This document shows, in pieces, positions 44,731 through 53,458 of a stretch of DNA of 64,000 bases; position 1 is the first letter of the stretch; the number at the start of each line of letters is the position of its first letter. The stretch spans positions 50,371 through 114,370 of the forward strand of contig JAEYOQ010000036.1 of the NCBI GenBank assembly GCA_023411555.1, in the 5' to 3' direction. The DNA comes from Bacillota bacterium. GTDB taxonomy: Bacteria; Bacillota; Clostridia; Lachnospirales; Lachnospiraceae. The position numbers and the translations under genes were made by a program. Under the pieces are notes generated by a model. It saw only the letters and a program-made list of their open reading frames with translations. It made no database searches and was not told the origin of the DNA.

Positions 44731-45861
44731 ATGATGAGGGCAATTGTATATGAAGGGATTAAGAATGTATCGGTTGAACAAGTGGATGATCCAAAGCTGC
44801 AAAAGGCGGATGACATCATCGTTAAGGTGACATCTACAGCAATATGTGGTTCAGATTTGCATTTGTTTCATGGTATGGTTCCGAACATGAAGAAGGGCTT
44901 TATTCTAGGCCATGAGACCATGGGTATTGTAGAAGAAGTAGGCTCTGAGGTTACTAAGGTGAAAAAGGGAGATCGTGTCATTATTCCCTTTCCCATTGCC
45001 TGCGGCCATTGCTGGTATTGTGAGCATAATCTGTTCAGTCAGTGTGATAATTCCAATGAGCATGGAGAGAATGGTGGGATCTTTGGCTACAGTGACACCT
45101 ATGGAGGGTATGACGGAGGGCAGGCAGATTACCTAAGAGTTCCCTTTGCCAATGTGGGACCCAAGGTAATTCCCGAGGAGCTGACTGATGAGCAGGCCTT
45201 ATTTCTTACGGATGTACTTCCTACCTCCTATTGGGGAGTGGATATAGGAGGGGTAAAAAAGGGAGACACGGTTGTAATTCTTGGTTGTGGTCCAATCGGA
45301 CTCTCTGCCATCAAATGGACTATACTGGCGGGAGCTAAGAGAATTATCGCTGTGGATTATGTTGAGTATCGGCTAGCACATGCCAGAAGCTATGGTGTAG
45401 AGACAGTGAATCTGGAGGACCATGATGATACGGGTGAGATGCTCCATGATCTGACCGGTGGCGGTGCGGATGTTGTCCTGGATTGTGTAGGAGTAGATGG
45501 GAAGATGACAGCCCTGGAGAAGCTTGAGACAGTCCTTAAGCTTCAGGGAGGCTCTAAGTCCGCCATTGAGATTGCTACTCAGGCAGTTCGAAAAGGAGGT
45601 ACCGTGGTATTTGTAGGAGTCTATGGCACCAGATACAATATGTTTCCTCTGGGTGATTTTTTTGCCAAGAATATTACACTTAAGATGGGTCAATGCCCTG
45701 TACAGGCTTATGTAGACCCCATTATGAGGTTAATTAAGGAGAAGAAGTATGATCCCACGGATATTATTACTCATATACTAAGGCTGGATGAAGGGCCTCA
45801 TGCTTATGAAATATTTGATAAAAAAGAAGATAATTGTATCAAGGTTATCCTTAAGCCTTAA
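44731..45861 (+). CDS. Zinc-dependent alcohol dehydrogenase family protein
   Basis: A 376-residue medium-chain dehydrogenase. Catalytic zinc ligands: CGSDLHLFHG (about 38) and GHETMG (about 62-67). The structural zinc lobe shows CGHCWYCEHNLFSQC (about 91-105). The Rossmann motif is VVILGCGPIGLSAI (about 181-194). The length and the DGGQADYLRVP and TDVLPTSYWGVD segments match glutathione-independent formaldehyde or long-form threonine/alcohol dehydrogenases. AAAGGGA is 5 nt before the ATG at 44731; the TTG at 44707 lacks a site. It is monocistronic. The substrate cannot be read from sequence. Confidence 0.9.
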   Translation: MMRAIVYEGIKNVSVEQVDDPKLQKADDIIVKVTSTAICGSDLHLFHGMVPNMKKGFILGHETMGIVEEVGSEVTKVKKGDRVIIPFPIACGHCWYCEHNLFSQCDNSNEHGENGGIFGYSDTYGGYDGGQADYLRVPFANVGPKVIPEELTDEQALFLTDVLPTSYWGVDIGGVKKGDTVVILGCGPIGLSAIKWTILAGAKRIIAVDYVEYRLAHARSYGVETVNLEDHDDTGEMLHDLTGGGADVVLDCVGVDGKMTALEKLETVLKLQGGSKSAIEIATQAVRKGGTVVFVGVYGTRYNMFPLGDFFAKNITLKMGQCPVQAYVDPIMRLIKEKKYDPTDIITHILRLDEGPHAYEIFDKKEDNCIKVILKP

Positions 45862-45935
45862 GTTTACCCTTCGGAGTAAATACCTTATTCTTCCATATAT
45901 AATATTGCATGTAAGCTGCAGAATGGAGGAATAGT

Positions 45936-45968
45936 ATGAGAGTAGGACTTGGCATGAACCAACGCTAA
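45936..45968 (+). other. Ten-codon open frame with a ribosome binding site
   Basis: ATG at 45936 with GGAGGA 5 nt upstream encodes MRVGLGMNQR, then TAA. It may be a tiny leader ahead of the coat-protein genes or a chance frame. Confidence 0.25.
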
Positions 45969-46027
45969 GGGTAGAGTTATAAGACAAGAAATTAACTTAA
46001 AAGGAATGCTTAAAGAAAGGAGTAATT

Positions 46028-46267
46028 ATGAGGATAGGGAATCAATTAGCGCCTCGTGAAGTATTGGAGCTTCATGAACTATTGACCTTTAAGAATCTAT
46101 GTGCTACAAAATCTGCTTCCATGACTGCGCTAGTAAAGGATGATGAGCTGAAGAGTTTGTTGCAGCAGGATTTTGACATGGCTAAGGAGCATATCAGAGA
46201 GCTAAATGACCTAATGGTCGGAGCAGGAACTGCATTTGAAGCAAGCTCTAAGGCGACCGTTGGCTAG
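46028..46267 (+). CDS. Small spore coat-like protein
   Basis: A 79-residue helical protein: LAPREVLELHELLTFKNLCA, then LLQQDFDMAKEHIRELNDLM. This LxxHE plus KxHIxxL two-helix pattern is that of short CotF-related proteins common in Clostridia. AAAGGAG precedes the ATG at 46028. It is paired with the next CotF-like gene 44 nt downstream. Expression in the mother cell during sporulation is inferred; no sigma-E or sigma-K promoter was located with certainty. Confidence 0.78.
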   Translation: MRIGNQLAPREVLELHELLTFKNLCATKSASMTALVKDDELKSLLQQDFDMAKEHIRELNDLMVGAGTAFEASSKATVG

Positions 46268-46311
46268 ATATTAGGGTGAAACAGTAGATTTATAAGAAAG
46301 CAGGTGAAACT

Positions 46312-46614
46312 ATGGCTAGTATTATACAAAATATGGCGGGTATGGCGGATATGACGGAGCAGGTCATCGCCACTGACTTACTGGTTGCCTCGAAGAGTGC
46401 AATTAAGAATTATGCAGCCGCTTTGGTTGAGACAACAACTCCTGAGGTTAAGAATGCCCTTCACAGACAATTGGAGGATGCAATCCATACCCATGAGAAA
46501 ATATCCACTTACATGATGAATCGCGGTTATTACAATGCATTTGATCCCCAGGCTCAGATGAGCATGGACAGGGAAGCATCCGATACTGTGATGAAGATAG
46601 ATCCTATGGATTAG
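46312..46614 (+). CDS. CotF-family spore coat protein
   Basis: A 100-residue CotF-like protein: TEQVIATDLLVASKSAIKNY (about 16-35), ALHRQLEDAIHTHEKISTYM (about 49-68) and the C-terminal tail GYYNAFDPQAQM, which is typical of the family. Start at ATG 46312 with CAGGTG upstream. It probably forms a coat layer with the preceding small protein. Confidence 0.85.
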   Translation: MASIIQNMAGMADMTEQVIATDLLVASKSAIKNYAAALVETTTPEVKNALHRQLEDAIHTHEKISTYMMNRGYYNAFDPQAQMSMDREASDTVMKIDPMD

Positions 46615-46638
46615 TTTGGAGATATAAGGGAAGTGAGG

Positions 46639-46667
46639 TTGACATTCCCGATGAGGCATACTATAAT
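46639..46667 (+). promoter_or_regulatory. Promoter of the thiamine salvage operon
   Basis: TTGACA (46639-46644), 17-bp spacer, TATAAT (46662-46667). It starts a leader that contains the TPP riboswitch. Confidence 0.85.
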
Positions 46668-46716
46668 GTAACAGAACAAGGTGAGATAGAAATCAATTCA
46701 CTTGTCATAAATAAAT

Positions 46717-46800
46717 ATCGTCGGGAGCTTGTGTGCAGGCTGAGAGGAAACAATAGTTTCGACCGTACCTGATTTGGATAATGCCAACGTAGGGAATAAC
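46717..46800 (+). promoter_or_regulatory. TPP riboswitch (THI element)
   Basis: Signature pieces are in order: CGGGAGC (near 46722), CTGAGAGG (46740-46747), ACCTGAT (46767-46773), GGATAATGCC (46776-46785) and CGTAGGGAA (46788-46796). A terminator follows, so the switch acts by premature termination when thiamine pyrophosphate is plentiful. Confidence 0.95.
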
Positions 46801-46820
46801 ATGAATGATCATAATTTGTG

Positions 46821-46850
46821 GGATGCGCCGTCGTGGTGCATCCTTTTTTG
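46821..46850 (+). terminator. Riboswitch-controlled terminator
   Basis: GGATGCGCC (46821-46829), loop GTCGT, GGTGCATCC (46835-46843) with one G-U, then TTTTTT. It is the expression platform of the TPP switch. Confidence 0.9.
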
Positions 46851-46918
46851 GTACATAAGAAATAGCGTCCTATGGATGATATTTATTTTCATCAAATCAT
46901 GAAAAGGAGTATGGTATT

Positions 46919-47419
46919 ATGTCAGTCAAAAAATTATCTTTAGCTGGAATTATGGTAGCAGTCGGAGTGGTATTCTCTACCTTTTCCATCCCAATCGGAG
47001 TTGCAAAGGTTTTTCCGGTACAGCACTTTATTAATGTATTAGCTGGTGTTGTACTAGGACCCTTTTACGGAGTTGCGATGGCATTTGTCACCTCTTTACT
47101 TCGAAATTTCTTGGGAACAGGGAGCTTACTTGCCTTTCCCGGAAGCATGTGCGGGGCATTACTCTGTGGCTTGTTGTATCAAAGCTCGAAGAAGCTGATA
47201 CTGGCCTTTATCGGTGAAGTGGTCGGTACAGGAATTATCGGTGCGCTGCTGGCTTATCCAATCGCGGCATTCCTGCTATCCTCTAAAGCTGCTTTCTATG
47301 GCTTTGTATTACCCTTTAGTATCAGTTCCTTCGTCGGGGCAGCTATCTCAATGACATTACTATTATCCTTACATAAAGCTGGGATTCTTCGTTGGTTGAC
47401 GGAGGGGCGAGAGATATAG
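46919..47419 (+). CDS. thiW: ECF transporter S component ThiW (thiazole uptake)
   Basis: A 166-residue membrane protein with about five to six hydrophobic helices. It has the ThiW start (KKLSLAGIMVAVGVVFSTFS) and FPVQHFINVLAGVVLGPFYG, LLRNFLGTGSLLAFPGSM. ThiW binds the thiazole moiety of thiamine and uses the shared EcfA/T energising module encoded elsewhere. AAAAGGAG precedes the ATG at 46919. It is first under the TPP riboswitch, and the adjacent thiM phosphorylates the imported hydroxyethylthiazole. Confidence 0.93.
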   Translation: MSVKKLSLAGIMVAVGVVFSTFSIPIGVAKVFPVQHFINVLAGVVLGPFYGVAMAFVTSLLRNFLGTGSLLAFPGSMCGALLCGLLYQSSKKLILAFIGEVVGTGIIGALLAYPIAAFLLSSKAAFYGFVLPFSISSFVGAAISMTLLLSLHKAGILRWLTEGREI

Positions 47420-47475
47420 AGAACGATAATATTCATCACATTAATAGGGTCCCTTAAAAAGAAAGGAAGGATAGG

Positions 47476-48369
47476 ATGACATATAAAACGCAGATGGAAG
47501 CAGCCTATAAGGGAATCATTAACACTACCAGAGATAAGGCACCCTTAATTCATAATATCACGAACTATGTATCTGCCAATGACTGCGCTAACATAACCTT
47601 AGCCTGTGGCGCCTCTCCGATTATGGCAGAGGAACTTGATGAGGTTGAGGAGGTGACCTCCAGCTCTGCGGCCTTAGTAATCAACACGGGAATATTGACG
47701 AAGGCGAAGCTGGCTGCAATGCTGGCTGCAGGAAGAAGAGCGAACGAATTGGGGCACCCAGTCATTCTGGATCCGGTTGGTCTTGGAGTGTCGAACTTCC
47801 GAAGGGATGCAATCTGGAGGATTATACAAGAAATCAAATTTCAAGTAATTCGTGGTAACAGCTCTGAGATTAGGCAGCTATATGAAATCTATGAGATGGG
47901 CTTTACCAATGTGGCTCAAATGGAGCTTACATGTAAGCCTCAAAAGGGTGTTGATGTGTCCGATAGGGATGTAATTAATGAGGATAACCTTGATTATTAT
48001 ATTATGATAGCGAAGAAGCTTGCCCTATACAGCAGAGCAATTATTGTAATGACAGGAACCATTGATATCGTAACAGATGGCTTAAGAGTTAACATGATCC
48101 GTAACGGAAGCAACATGCTTGGGCTGGTATCAGGCAGTGGTTGTATGCTTAGCGCTTTGATTGGAGCTTATTGCGGTGCTAATGAGAGGATGTGCTTCGA
48201 AGCATGTGTTGCTGCTGTCGGAGCGGTTGGACTGTGTGGTGAATATGCCTATGAGAAGATCCTTCGTAATCAAGAAGGGAGTGCTTCCTATCGGATGTAT
48301 TTGATTGATTATATTAATCAACTGGATGGGGAGAAGCTTATGCAGGGAATAAGGCTTGAGGAGAGATAG
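47476..48369 (+). CDS. thiM: Hydroxyethylthiazole kinase
   Basis: A 297-residue ribokinase-fold enzyme that phosphorylates 4-methyl-5-(2-hydroxyethyl)thiazole. Motifs: PLIHNITNYVSANDCAN (about 25-41), SPIMAEELDEVEE, VILDPVGLGVS (about 96) and the anion-hole GSGCMLSALIGAY (about 221-233). It is slightly longer than the usual ~270 residues. AAAGGAAGG precedes the ATG at 47476. It lies 5 nt before thiE. Confidence 0.95.
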   Translation: MTYKTQMEAAYKGIINTTRDKAPLIHNITNYVSANDCANITLACGASPIMAEELDEVEEVTSSSAALVINTGILTKAKLAAMLAAGRRANELGHPVILDPVGLGVSNFRRDAIWRIIQEIKFQVIRGNSSEIRQLYEIYEMGFTNVAQMELTCKPQKGVDVSDRDVINEDNLDYYIMIAKKLALYSRAIIVMTGTIDIVTDGLRVNMIRNGSNMLGLVSGSGCMLSALIGAYCGANERMCFEACVAAVGAVGLCGEYAYEKILRNQEGSASYRMYLIDYINQLDGEKLMQGIRLEER

Positions 48370-48374
48370 ATACG

Positions 48375-49022
48375 ATGAGAATTCAAAGAGAGCAAATGCT
48401 TCTTTATGCGGTTACCGATCGGAACCGATTAGAGGGGCGTAATCTTGAACAGTTGGTAGAAGAAGCAGTAATCGGTGGAGTAACATTAGTTCAATATAGA
48501 GAGAAGGACTTGACTAGGGATGAGCAGATATCGGAAGCAAGGAAGCTTCATGAGATAACAATGCGTTATGGAGTACCTTTAATTGTGAATGATGATATAG
48601 AAGTAGCCATGGAGGTACAGGCTGAAGGGGTTCATCTGGGTCAGGAGGATGCAGCCTTAGAATATGCACGAAGCAGACTTGGAAGTGATAAAATCATCGG
48701 TGTGACTGCCCATACGGTGGAGGAAGCACTGGCTGCACAGGCAGCGGGAGCGGATTGTCTTGGTGTCGGAGCAGTATTTGGCAGTACAACCAAGAAGAAT
48801 ATCATTCCGATGAGCCTGGATACACTGACTGCCATCCGTAAGGCTGTTACGATTCCCGTGGTTGCCATCGGTGGAATAACAGAGGAGAACATTATGAGGC
48901 TAAAGGGGAGCGGGATTGATGGTGTGGCGTTGGTAGCTGCCATCTTTGGCAGCAAAAATATTACAGAGTCGGCAAAGACACTATATCATTTGGCAAAACA
49001 GCTATTTCAAGAAGGTAAATAG
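48375..49022 (+). CDS. thiE: Thiamine-phosphate synthase
   Basis: A 215-residue TIM-barrel enzyme joining HMP-pyrophosphate and thiazole phosphate. Motifs: LVQYREKDLTRDEQ (about 38), LIVNDDIEVAMEV (about 73), GVHLGQED, GVGAVFGSTTKKN and the phosphate loop IDGVALVAAIFGS (about 178). The length is normal. The ATG at 48375 follows thiM by 5 nt with GGAGAG overlapping the thiM end. Confidence 0.96.
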   Translation: MRIQREQMLLYAVTDRNRLEGRNLEQLVEEAVIGGVTLVQYREKDLTRDEQISEARKLHEITMRYGVPLIVNDDIEVAMEVQAEGVHLGQEDAALEYARSRLGSDKIIGVTAHTVEEALAAQAAGADCLGVGAVFGSTTKKNIIPMSLDTLTAIRKAVTIPVVAIGGITEENIMRLKGSGIDGVALVAAIFGSKNITESAKTLYHLAKQLFQEGK

Positions 49023-49045
49023 ATCATTATAAGGAGGATAATTGA

Positions 49046-49831
49046 ATGAGAACGGTATTAAGCATTGCAGGCTCGGATTGCAGCGGTGGGGCAGGAATAC
49101 AGGCAGATCTAAAGACAATTACCGTACATAAGCTTTATGGTATGAGTGTTATCACTGCCCTGACCGCACAGAATACGACAGGGGTCAGCGGAATCTATGA
49201 GGTGGCTCCAGAATTTGTAGGGCAGCAACTCGATATGGTCTTTAACGATATTTATCCGGATGCAATTAAGATTGGCATGGTCGCAAATCCTTTAATCACC
49301 CAGGTGATTGCAGATAAATTAATAGAATATAAGGCTAGAAACATAGTATTGGATCCGGTCATGGTTTCAACTAGTGGAAGTAGACTGCTGAAGGAAGAGG
49401 CAGTTCGTGTGCTGCTTCAGCGATTATTTCCTCTTGCAGATGTCATAACGCCTAATTTATCGGAAGCTGAAGTACTAAGTCAAATTTCTATCGTGACAAA
49501 AGATGATATGGAAAGGGCAGCAAGACGGATCGGAGAAAGCTATGCAGGCAATATTCTGATTAAGGGCGGACATCTAGAGGATAGAAGTGATGATCTTCTC
49601 TATACAGGTGAAGGCGCTTATTGGTTTATGCAGGAACATATCGATAACCCGAATACACATGGCACAGGCTGTACTCTCTCATCGGCAATTGCCTGTAATC
49701 TTGCCCTTGGTAAAAGTGTCAGGGACAGTATTTCGGCTGCCAAGGATTATATCACTGGTGCCTTGAAGGCTGAGCTTGATATGGGAAAAGGAAGGGGACC
49801 CTTAAACCACTGCTGGAACCTTTCGGCTTAA
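49046..49831 (+). CDS. thiD: Hydroxymethylpyrimidine / phosphomethylpyrimidine kinase
   Basis: A 261-residue ribokinase-family enzyme making HMP-pyrophosphate. Motifs: IAGSDCSGGAGIQADLKTI (about 6-24), GMSVITALTAQNT, DAIKIGMV, LDPVMVSTSGS (about 106), ITPNLSEAEVL and the catalytic-loop THGTGCTLSSAIA (about 206-218). AGGAGG precedes the ATG at 49046. With thiW, thiM and thiE it forms a complete salvage route from thiazole and HMP; de novo thiC/thiG are not in the window. Confidence 0.96.
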   Translation: MRTVLSIAGSDCSGGAGIQADLKTITVHKLYGMSVITALTAQNTTGVSGIYEVAPEFVGQQLDMVFNDIYPDAIKIGMVANPLITQVIADKLIEYKARNIVLDPVMVSTSGSRLLKEEAVRVLLQRLFPLADVITPNLSEAEVLSQISIVTKDDMERAARRIGESYAGNILIKGGHLEDRSDDLLYTGEGAYWFMQEHIDNPNTHGTGCTLSSAIACNLALGKSVRDSISAAKDYITGALKAELDMGKGRGPLNHCWNLSA

Positions 49832-49997
49832 TAGTTGGATAACCAGGCCATACATTTACCCTTCAATGATAAAAAGTATTTGCAAGTTCACATATTTTAT
49901 GGAACTATATTATTAGGTGTCTCTCACAAATAAGCAGAGAATGAGAGGAAAAGTATGGGAATATGTAGTAGACTGTTAATCGAAGGGAGGTTATGCT

Positions 49998-50855
49998 ATG
50001 GATTGGCTAACGCGGATGAACGAGGCAATTAATTATATCGAGGAAACCCTGGATCAGGAGATTGACTATGATATGGTGGCTAAGATCGCTTGCTGCTCCA
50101 GCTTTCATTTTGGAAGGATGTTCACCTTTGCAACTGACATGACGATCGGTGAATATATCAGACAGAGGAGATTATCAAGGGCAGCTATGGATCTGATTAA
50201 CACCTCCGAGAAAGTAATCGATATCGCACTAAAATACGGCTATAGCTCGCCGACGGCATTTACAAGGGCATTCATCAATATGCATGGGATTGCTCCGAGT
50301 GCCGCAAGAGAGAATGGCGTCATGCTGAAGTCCTTCCCGAGGATTACCTTCCAGATGTCGATTAAAGGAGGAAAAGAAATGAATTTCAAAATTGAGGAAA
50401 AACCTAGGATGAGATTTGTTGGTAGGAAGGAAGTAGTAAGTAACTTGGGAGGTCAGAACTATATACGTATCCCACAGATATGGCAGGAGGTATTTGAAGA
50501 GGGTTCTTTTGATAAGATATTGGCTCTATCGAATGGTAACCCGACTGGAGTACTTGGTATCTGTGCTAACTTCAGGGATAAGGAATTTGATTACTTTATT
50601 GCCAGCTCCTCTGATGCAGAGGTTCCTCAGGGGATGGATGAACTGGTAGTTCCGGCTAGTCTTTGGGTCGTATTCCAATGTGTAGGGCCTATGCCTGATG
50701 CAATACAGGAGGTTTGGAAACGGATCTACACCGAATGGTTCCCGAATTCCGGCTATGAACACACCGGAGGGGCAGAGATTGAATGGTACTCCGATGGTGA
50801 CGGAGATGCAAAAGAATACCTTAGTGAGATTTGGATTCCAATCAAGAAGAAGTAA
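49998..50855 (+). CDS. AraC-family regulator with GyrI-like effector domain
   Basis: A 285-residue regulator. The N-terminal ~105 residues are a double HTH (YDMVAKIACCSSFHFGRMFT and VIDIALKYGYSSPTAFTRAF). The C-terminal ~160 residues are a GyrI/effector-binding domain (FKIEEKPRMRFVGRKEVVSN ... WKRIYTEWFPNSGYEH, IEWYSDGD with the ligand-facing Glu). The layout matches Rob/AraC-GyrI fusions responding to small hydrophobic molecules. AAGGGAGG lies upstream of the ATG at 49998. It is followed by its own terminator. Confidence 0.9.
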   Translation: MDWLTRMNEAINYIEETLDQEIDYDMVAKIACCSSFHFGRMFTFATDMTIGEYIRQRRLSRAAMDLINTSEKVIDIALKYGYSSPTAFTRAFINMHGIAPSAARENGVMLKSFPRITFQMSIKGGKEMNFKIEEKPRMRFVGRKEVVSNLGGQNYIRIPQIWQEVFEEGSFDKILALSNGNPTGVLGICANFRDKEFDYFIASSSDAEVPQGMDELVVPASLWVVFQCVGPMPDAIQEVWKRIYTEWFPNSGYEHTGGAEIEWYSDGDGDAKEYLSEIWIPIKKK

Positions 50856-50866
50856 GAGTGAATGGC

Positions 50867-50915
50867 GAGACTGCTACAGTATGCGTGTGTACATTGTAGC
50901 GGTCTCATTGTTTTA
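50867..50915 (+). terminator. Terminator of the AraC/GyrI gene
   Basis: GAGACTGCTACA (50867-50878) with TGTAGCGGTCTC (50895-50906), one G-U, then ATTGTTTTA. Confidence 0.8.
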
Positions 50916-51096
50916 GGTGCCTGTATATGATAGAGTATGAAATTACGGATTTACAAGCTACAAAAAGTGGTATAATCTGGTATAAAGAAAGGCTGTATTC
51001 ATCCAAGAGTCGGAGCTTGAGTTGTAACAGATGCTAAGCTTTCGTCACACACAATATGTATTATATCTGTTAGATGAGAAAATTGGGGGTGGAGTT

Positions 51097-51774
51097 ATGT
51101 TTAGACCGGGTAGTGATTGGAATCCGCTGCAAGCGAGGTTGAAGGAGCTAATAACAAAGAAGGAATGTTTTGAGGAGATGCAGCAGCTACTGTTACAGAT
51201 GCATTCTCTTGTACATAGCAAGCGGGTATACGGAGAAAGTGCGGATACCTTCATGGATGAGATATGGGAAGGTCTTACGGATAAGGCCTTTCGTACCATG
51301 CCTACGGTTAAGGATGACACCGTTGCCTGGAATATCTGGCATATAACGAGAATTGAGGACCTGACATCTAATTATCTGATAGCAGGGCGGGAACAAATAT
51401 TAGATCAAAAATGGCAGGAAAGACTGAGAACCAAAGTTATCGATACCGGTAATTCTATGACAGATGAGGAAATCCTTGATTTTAGTAATAAGGTAGACAG
51501 GGATGCCTTATATGAGTATCGCAATGCGGTTGGAGGGCGGACCAAGGAGACCGTCGAAGCGCTAGAGCCAGAGGATATGAAGCGTAAGGTGTCAAAGGAG
51601 GGTATCGAAGCAATTGCCAGAGTCGGAGGAGTATTACAGCACCCGGATGCTGCCTGGTTACTGGATTTCTGGGGGAGAAAGACGGTAGCAGGAATTATTC
51701 AGATGCCGATCACCAGACACCAAATTGTTCATCTCAATGATTGTGTAAGACTTAAGAAGCGTATTAAAGCATAA
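51097..51774 (+). CDS. DinB-like four-helix protein
   Basis: A 225-residue protein resembling the DinB/YfiT-like metal-binding superfamily: AWNIWHITRIEDLTSNYLIA (about 70-89) has the first His in a helix, and MPITRHQIVHLNDCVRLKKR near the end carries HxxxH. Biochemistry is unknown; related proteins include thiol transferases and stress proteins. The ATG at 51097 has GGGGGTGGAG just ahead; 22 upstream residues in the open frame from 51031 look non-conserved. The gene is on its own. Confidence 0.7.
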   Translation: MFRPGSDWNPLQARLKELITKKECFEEMQQLLLQMHSLVHSKRVYGESADTFMDEIWEGLTDKAFRTMPTVKDDTVAWNIWHITRIEDLTSNYLIAGREQILDQKWQERLRTKVIDTGNSMTDEEILDFSNKVDRDALYEYRNAVGGRTKETVEALEPEDMKRKVSKEGIEAIARVGGVLQHPDAAWLLDFWGRKTVAGIIQMPITRHQIVHLNDCVRLKKRIKA

Positions 51775-51897
51775 AAATGAAAACAGTTATCGCTACATTT
51801 GGAATTTTAGTTCACTTTTTGAAAATAGAATAAAGAGTGAGCTTGATAGCAAGTATGTCATGTTAGTATGATAATTTAATGCGATTTTAACGCTTTA

Positions 51898-51958
51898 CGT
51901 TTGTGCCTGTGTAACTAGGGTGTGAAACAAACGCGGTACAAACTAACACAAAGGGTAG
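51898..51958 (+). repeat. Inverted repeat followed by 18-nt repeat, copy 2
   Basis: CGTTTGT (51898-51904) with ACAAACG (51927-51933), then AACTAACACAAAGGGTAG (51941-51958), identical to 24438-24455 in the island. It lies 58 nt before the acyltransferase start. Confidence 0.5.
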
Positions 51959-52016
51959 ATATGTTATTTAATATGGGAAATAACTGAGGTGAGTAACTTG
52001 TGGGGGGGGATTGGTT

Positions 52017-53309
52017 ATGGAGCATCAATTATTAACAGAGCGTATTCATTATTATGCACCGGCAATCAACATTGTCCTGGCATTTCACATTGGTGGGAAT
52101 CCGAGTATTGATCAGCTTAAGGCGGCTATCCAAAAAGCAATCGATAAGCATGATATCTTTCGAAGTAGAGTCGTTCTGAATGAAGAGGGTGAGGGCTATT
52201 ACGAACCTATACCAGAGGCTGTTGTGAAGATTGACCTAAGAGAAAGCAATGATAAGGAGGATTGGAAGAGGCTGATTTATGAGCAGGAGAGAATCGCCTT
52301 AAACTTTGTGGAGGGGGAGCTGGTACGTTTCTTTATCTTACGGAAAGCCGAAGGAATACAGCTTGTTATAATAGCTCATCATCTGTGTGGTGACGGCTTA
52401 GGGATTACCTACCTGCTTCGTGATATTATGACTGCTCGGGGCAGTCCGGAAGAAATTGGAGAACGGATGCCAATCAGAATATGTACGAAAAAGGATTTTC
52501 CGAAGATCGTTAAACTGAAGCTCCATATCAGGCTATTGGTGGGATTGTGGAATAAGCAATGGAACAGGACGAAAAGAGTGTTTCGATATGAGGAATTTCT
52601 TTCGATGTTTCAACGTTTCTGGGATAGGCACCAGACAGCTATCGAGGACTTTATGATTACTGGGGAGAGCTTGACCAAGCTACAGGCGAAGTGCCGAAGC
52701 AAAAAAATTACATTGAATACTGCAATTACAACAGCCTTTATTCTTGCTCTGAAGTCTGAAAATGAATCCGGCTATGCGGTCAGTGTCCGACCAGAGGGCT
52801 ATGAAGGGATGGGTAACTTCACCAGCGGATTAGCCTTGGACTATGAACCCTCGGAGGGTAGTTCTTTCTGGGAGAATGCAGCAGCTATACAGGAAGAAAT
52901 ATATATGAAATTGAACAATATGAGAAGGAAGTATTTTGTACTTGAGTTCATGAGTAAAATTGAACCTACTATAATGGATGCCATTTATTTTCATACATAT
53001 ACGGATTATCAGGATATGATAGCAGAGAGCTTCAGCAATATGTTTCGTTATAATGGAAATCCTAGGGGATTAGGGCTTACTAATCTTACCAGACTGGGAA
53101 TTCCAAGTACCTATGGAAGCTATCGTATTGAGAAGCTGCACTTTGTGGCGCCGACTGTTCCTAATGCCAAACGGATTGTCGGTGTAGTTACCTTAGAGGA
53201 TACGATGACAATCACAATGCATTATTTCGTTACCAGGGAGCAGGAGCTATATAGGCAGCAATTTAAGGATGCCATGGGGAAGCTGTGTTCTGTGATTAAA
53301 GAGGAATAG
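52017..53309 (+). CDS. Condensation-domain-type acyltransferase
   Basis: A 430-residue protein of the CAT/condensation superfamily: the catalytic motif HHLCGDG (about 122-128), the N-terminal lobe VLAFHIGGNPSIDQLKAAIQ and the C-terminal AVSVRPEGYEGMGNFTSG. It resembles stand-alone alcohol acetyltransferase/PapA-like condensing enzymes. No carrier or adenylation gene is next to it, so acyl donor and acceptor are unknown. A G-run (52002-52009) serves as a poor ribosome binding site; ATG 52017 is preferred over TTG 52011. Confidence 0.8.
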   Translation: MEHQLLTERIHYYAPAINIVLAFHIGGNPSIDQLKAAIQKAIDKHDIFRSRVVLNEEGEGYYEPIPEAVVKIDLRESNDKEDWKRLIYEQERIALNFVEGELVRFFILRKAEGIQLVIIAHHLCGDGLGITYLLRDIMTARGSPEEIGERMPIRICTKKDFPKIVKLKLHIRLLVGLWNKQWNRTKRVFRYEEFLSMFQRFWDRHQTAIEDFMITGESLTKLQAKCRSKKITLNTAITTAFILALKSENESGYAVSVRPEGYEGMGNFTSGLALDYEPSEGSSFWENAAAIQEEIYMKLNNMRRKYFVLEFMSKIEPTIMDAIYFHTYTDYQDMIAESFSNMFRYNGNPRGLGLTNLTRLGIPSTYGSYRIEKLHFVAPTVPNAKRIVGVVTLEDTMTITMHYFVTREQELYRQQFKDAMGKLCSVIKEE

Positions 53310-53329
53310 GAAAGATAAGGAATAACATA

Positions 53330-53376
53330 TTGACAATACCCAATGTTGGGCATATAATATATTCAAAGTTGGATAT
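53330..53376 (+). promoter_or_regulatory. padR-type promoter with operators
   Basis: TTGACA (53330-53335), 17-bp spacer, TATAAT (53353-53358). The palindrome CCCAATGTTGGG (53339-53350) sits in the spacer, and the half-site TTGGATAT (53369-53376) lies just downstream. Both echo the perfect palindrome at 54258, implying autoregulation. Confidence 0.7.
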
Positions 53377-53458
53377 TTTGATTTATGACAATAAAGTTGT
53401 TAAGCGTTTTTTTATTATTGTTAGTATAATAAGTATGATGAAATAGAAGGATGATATC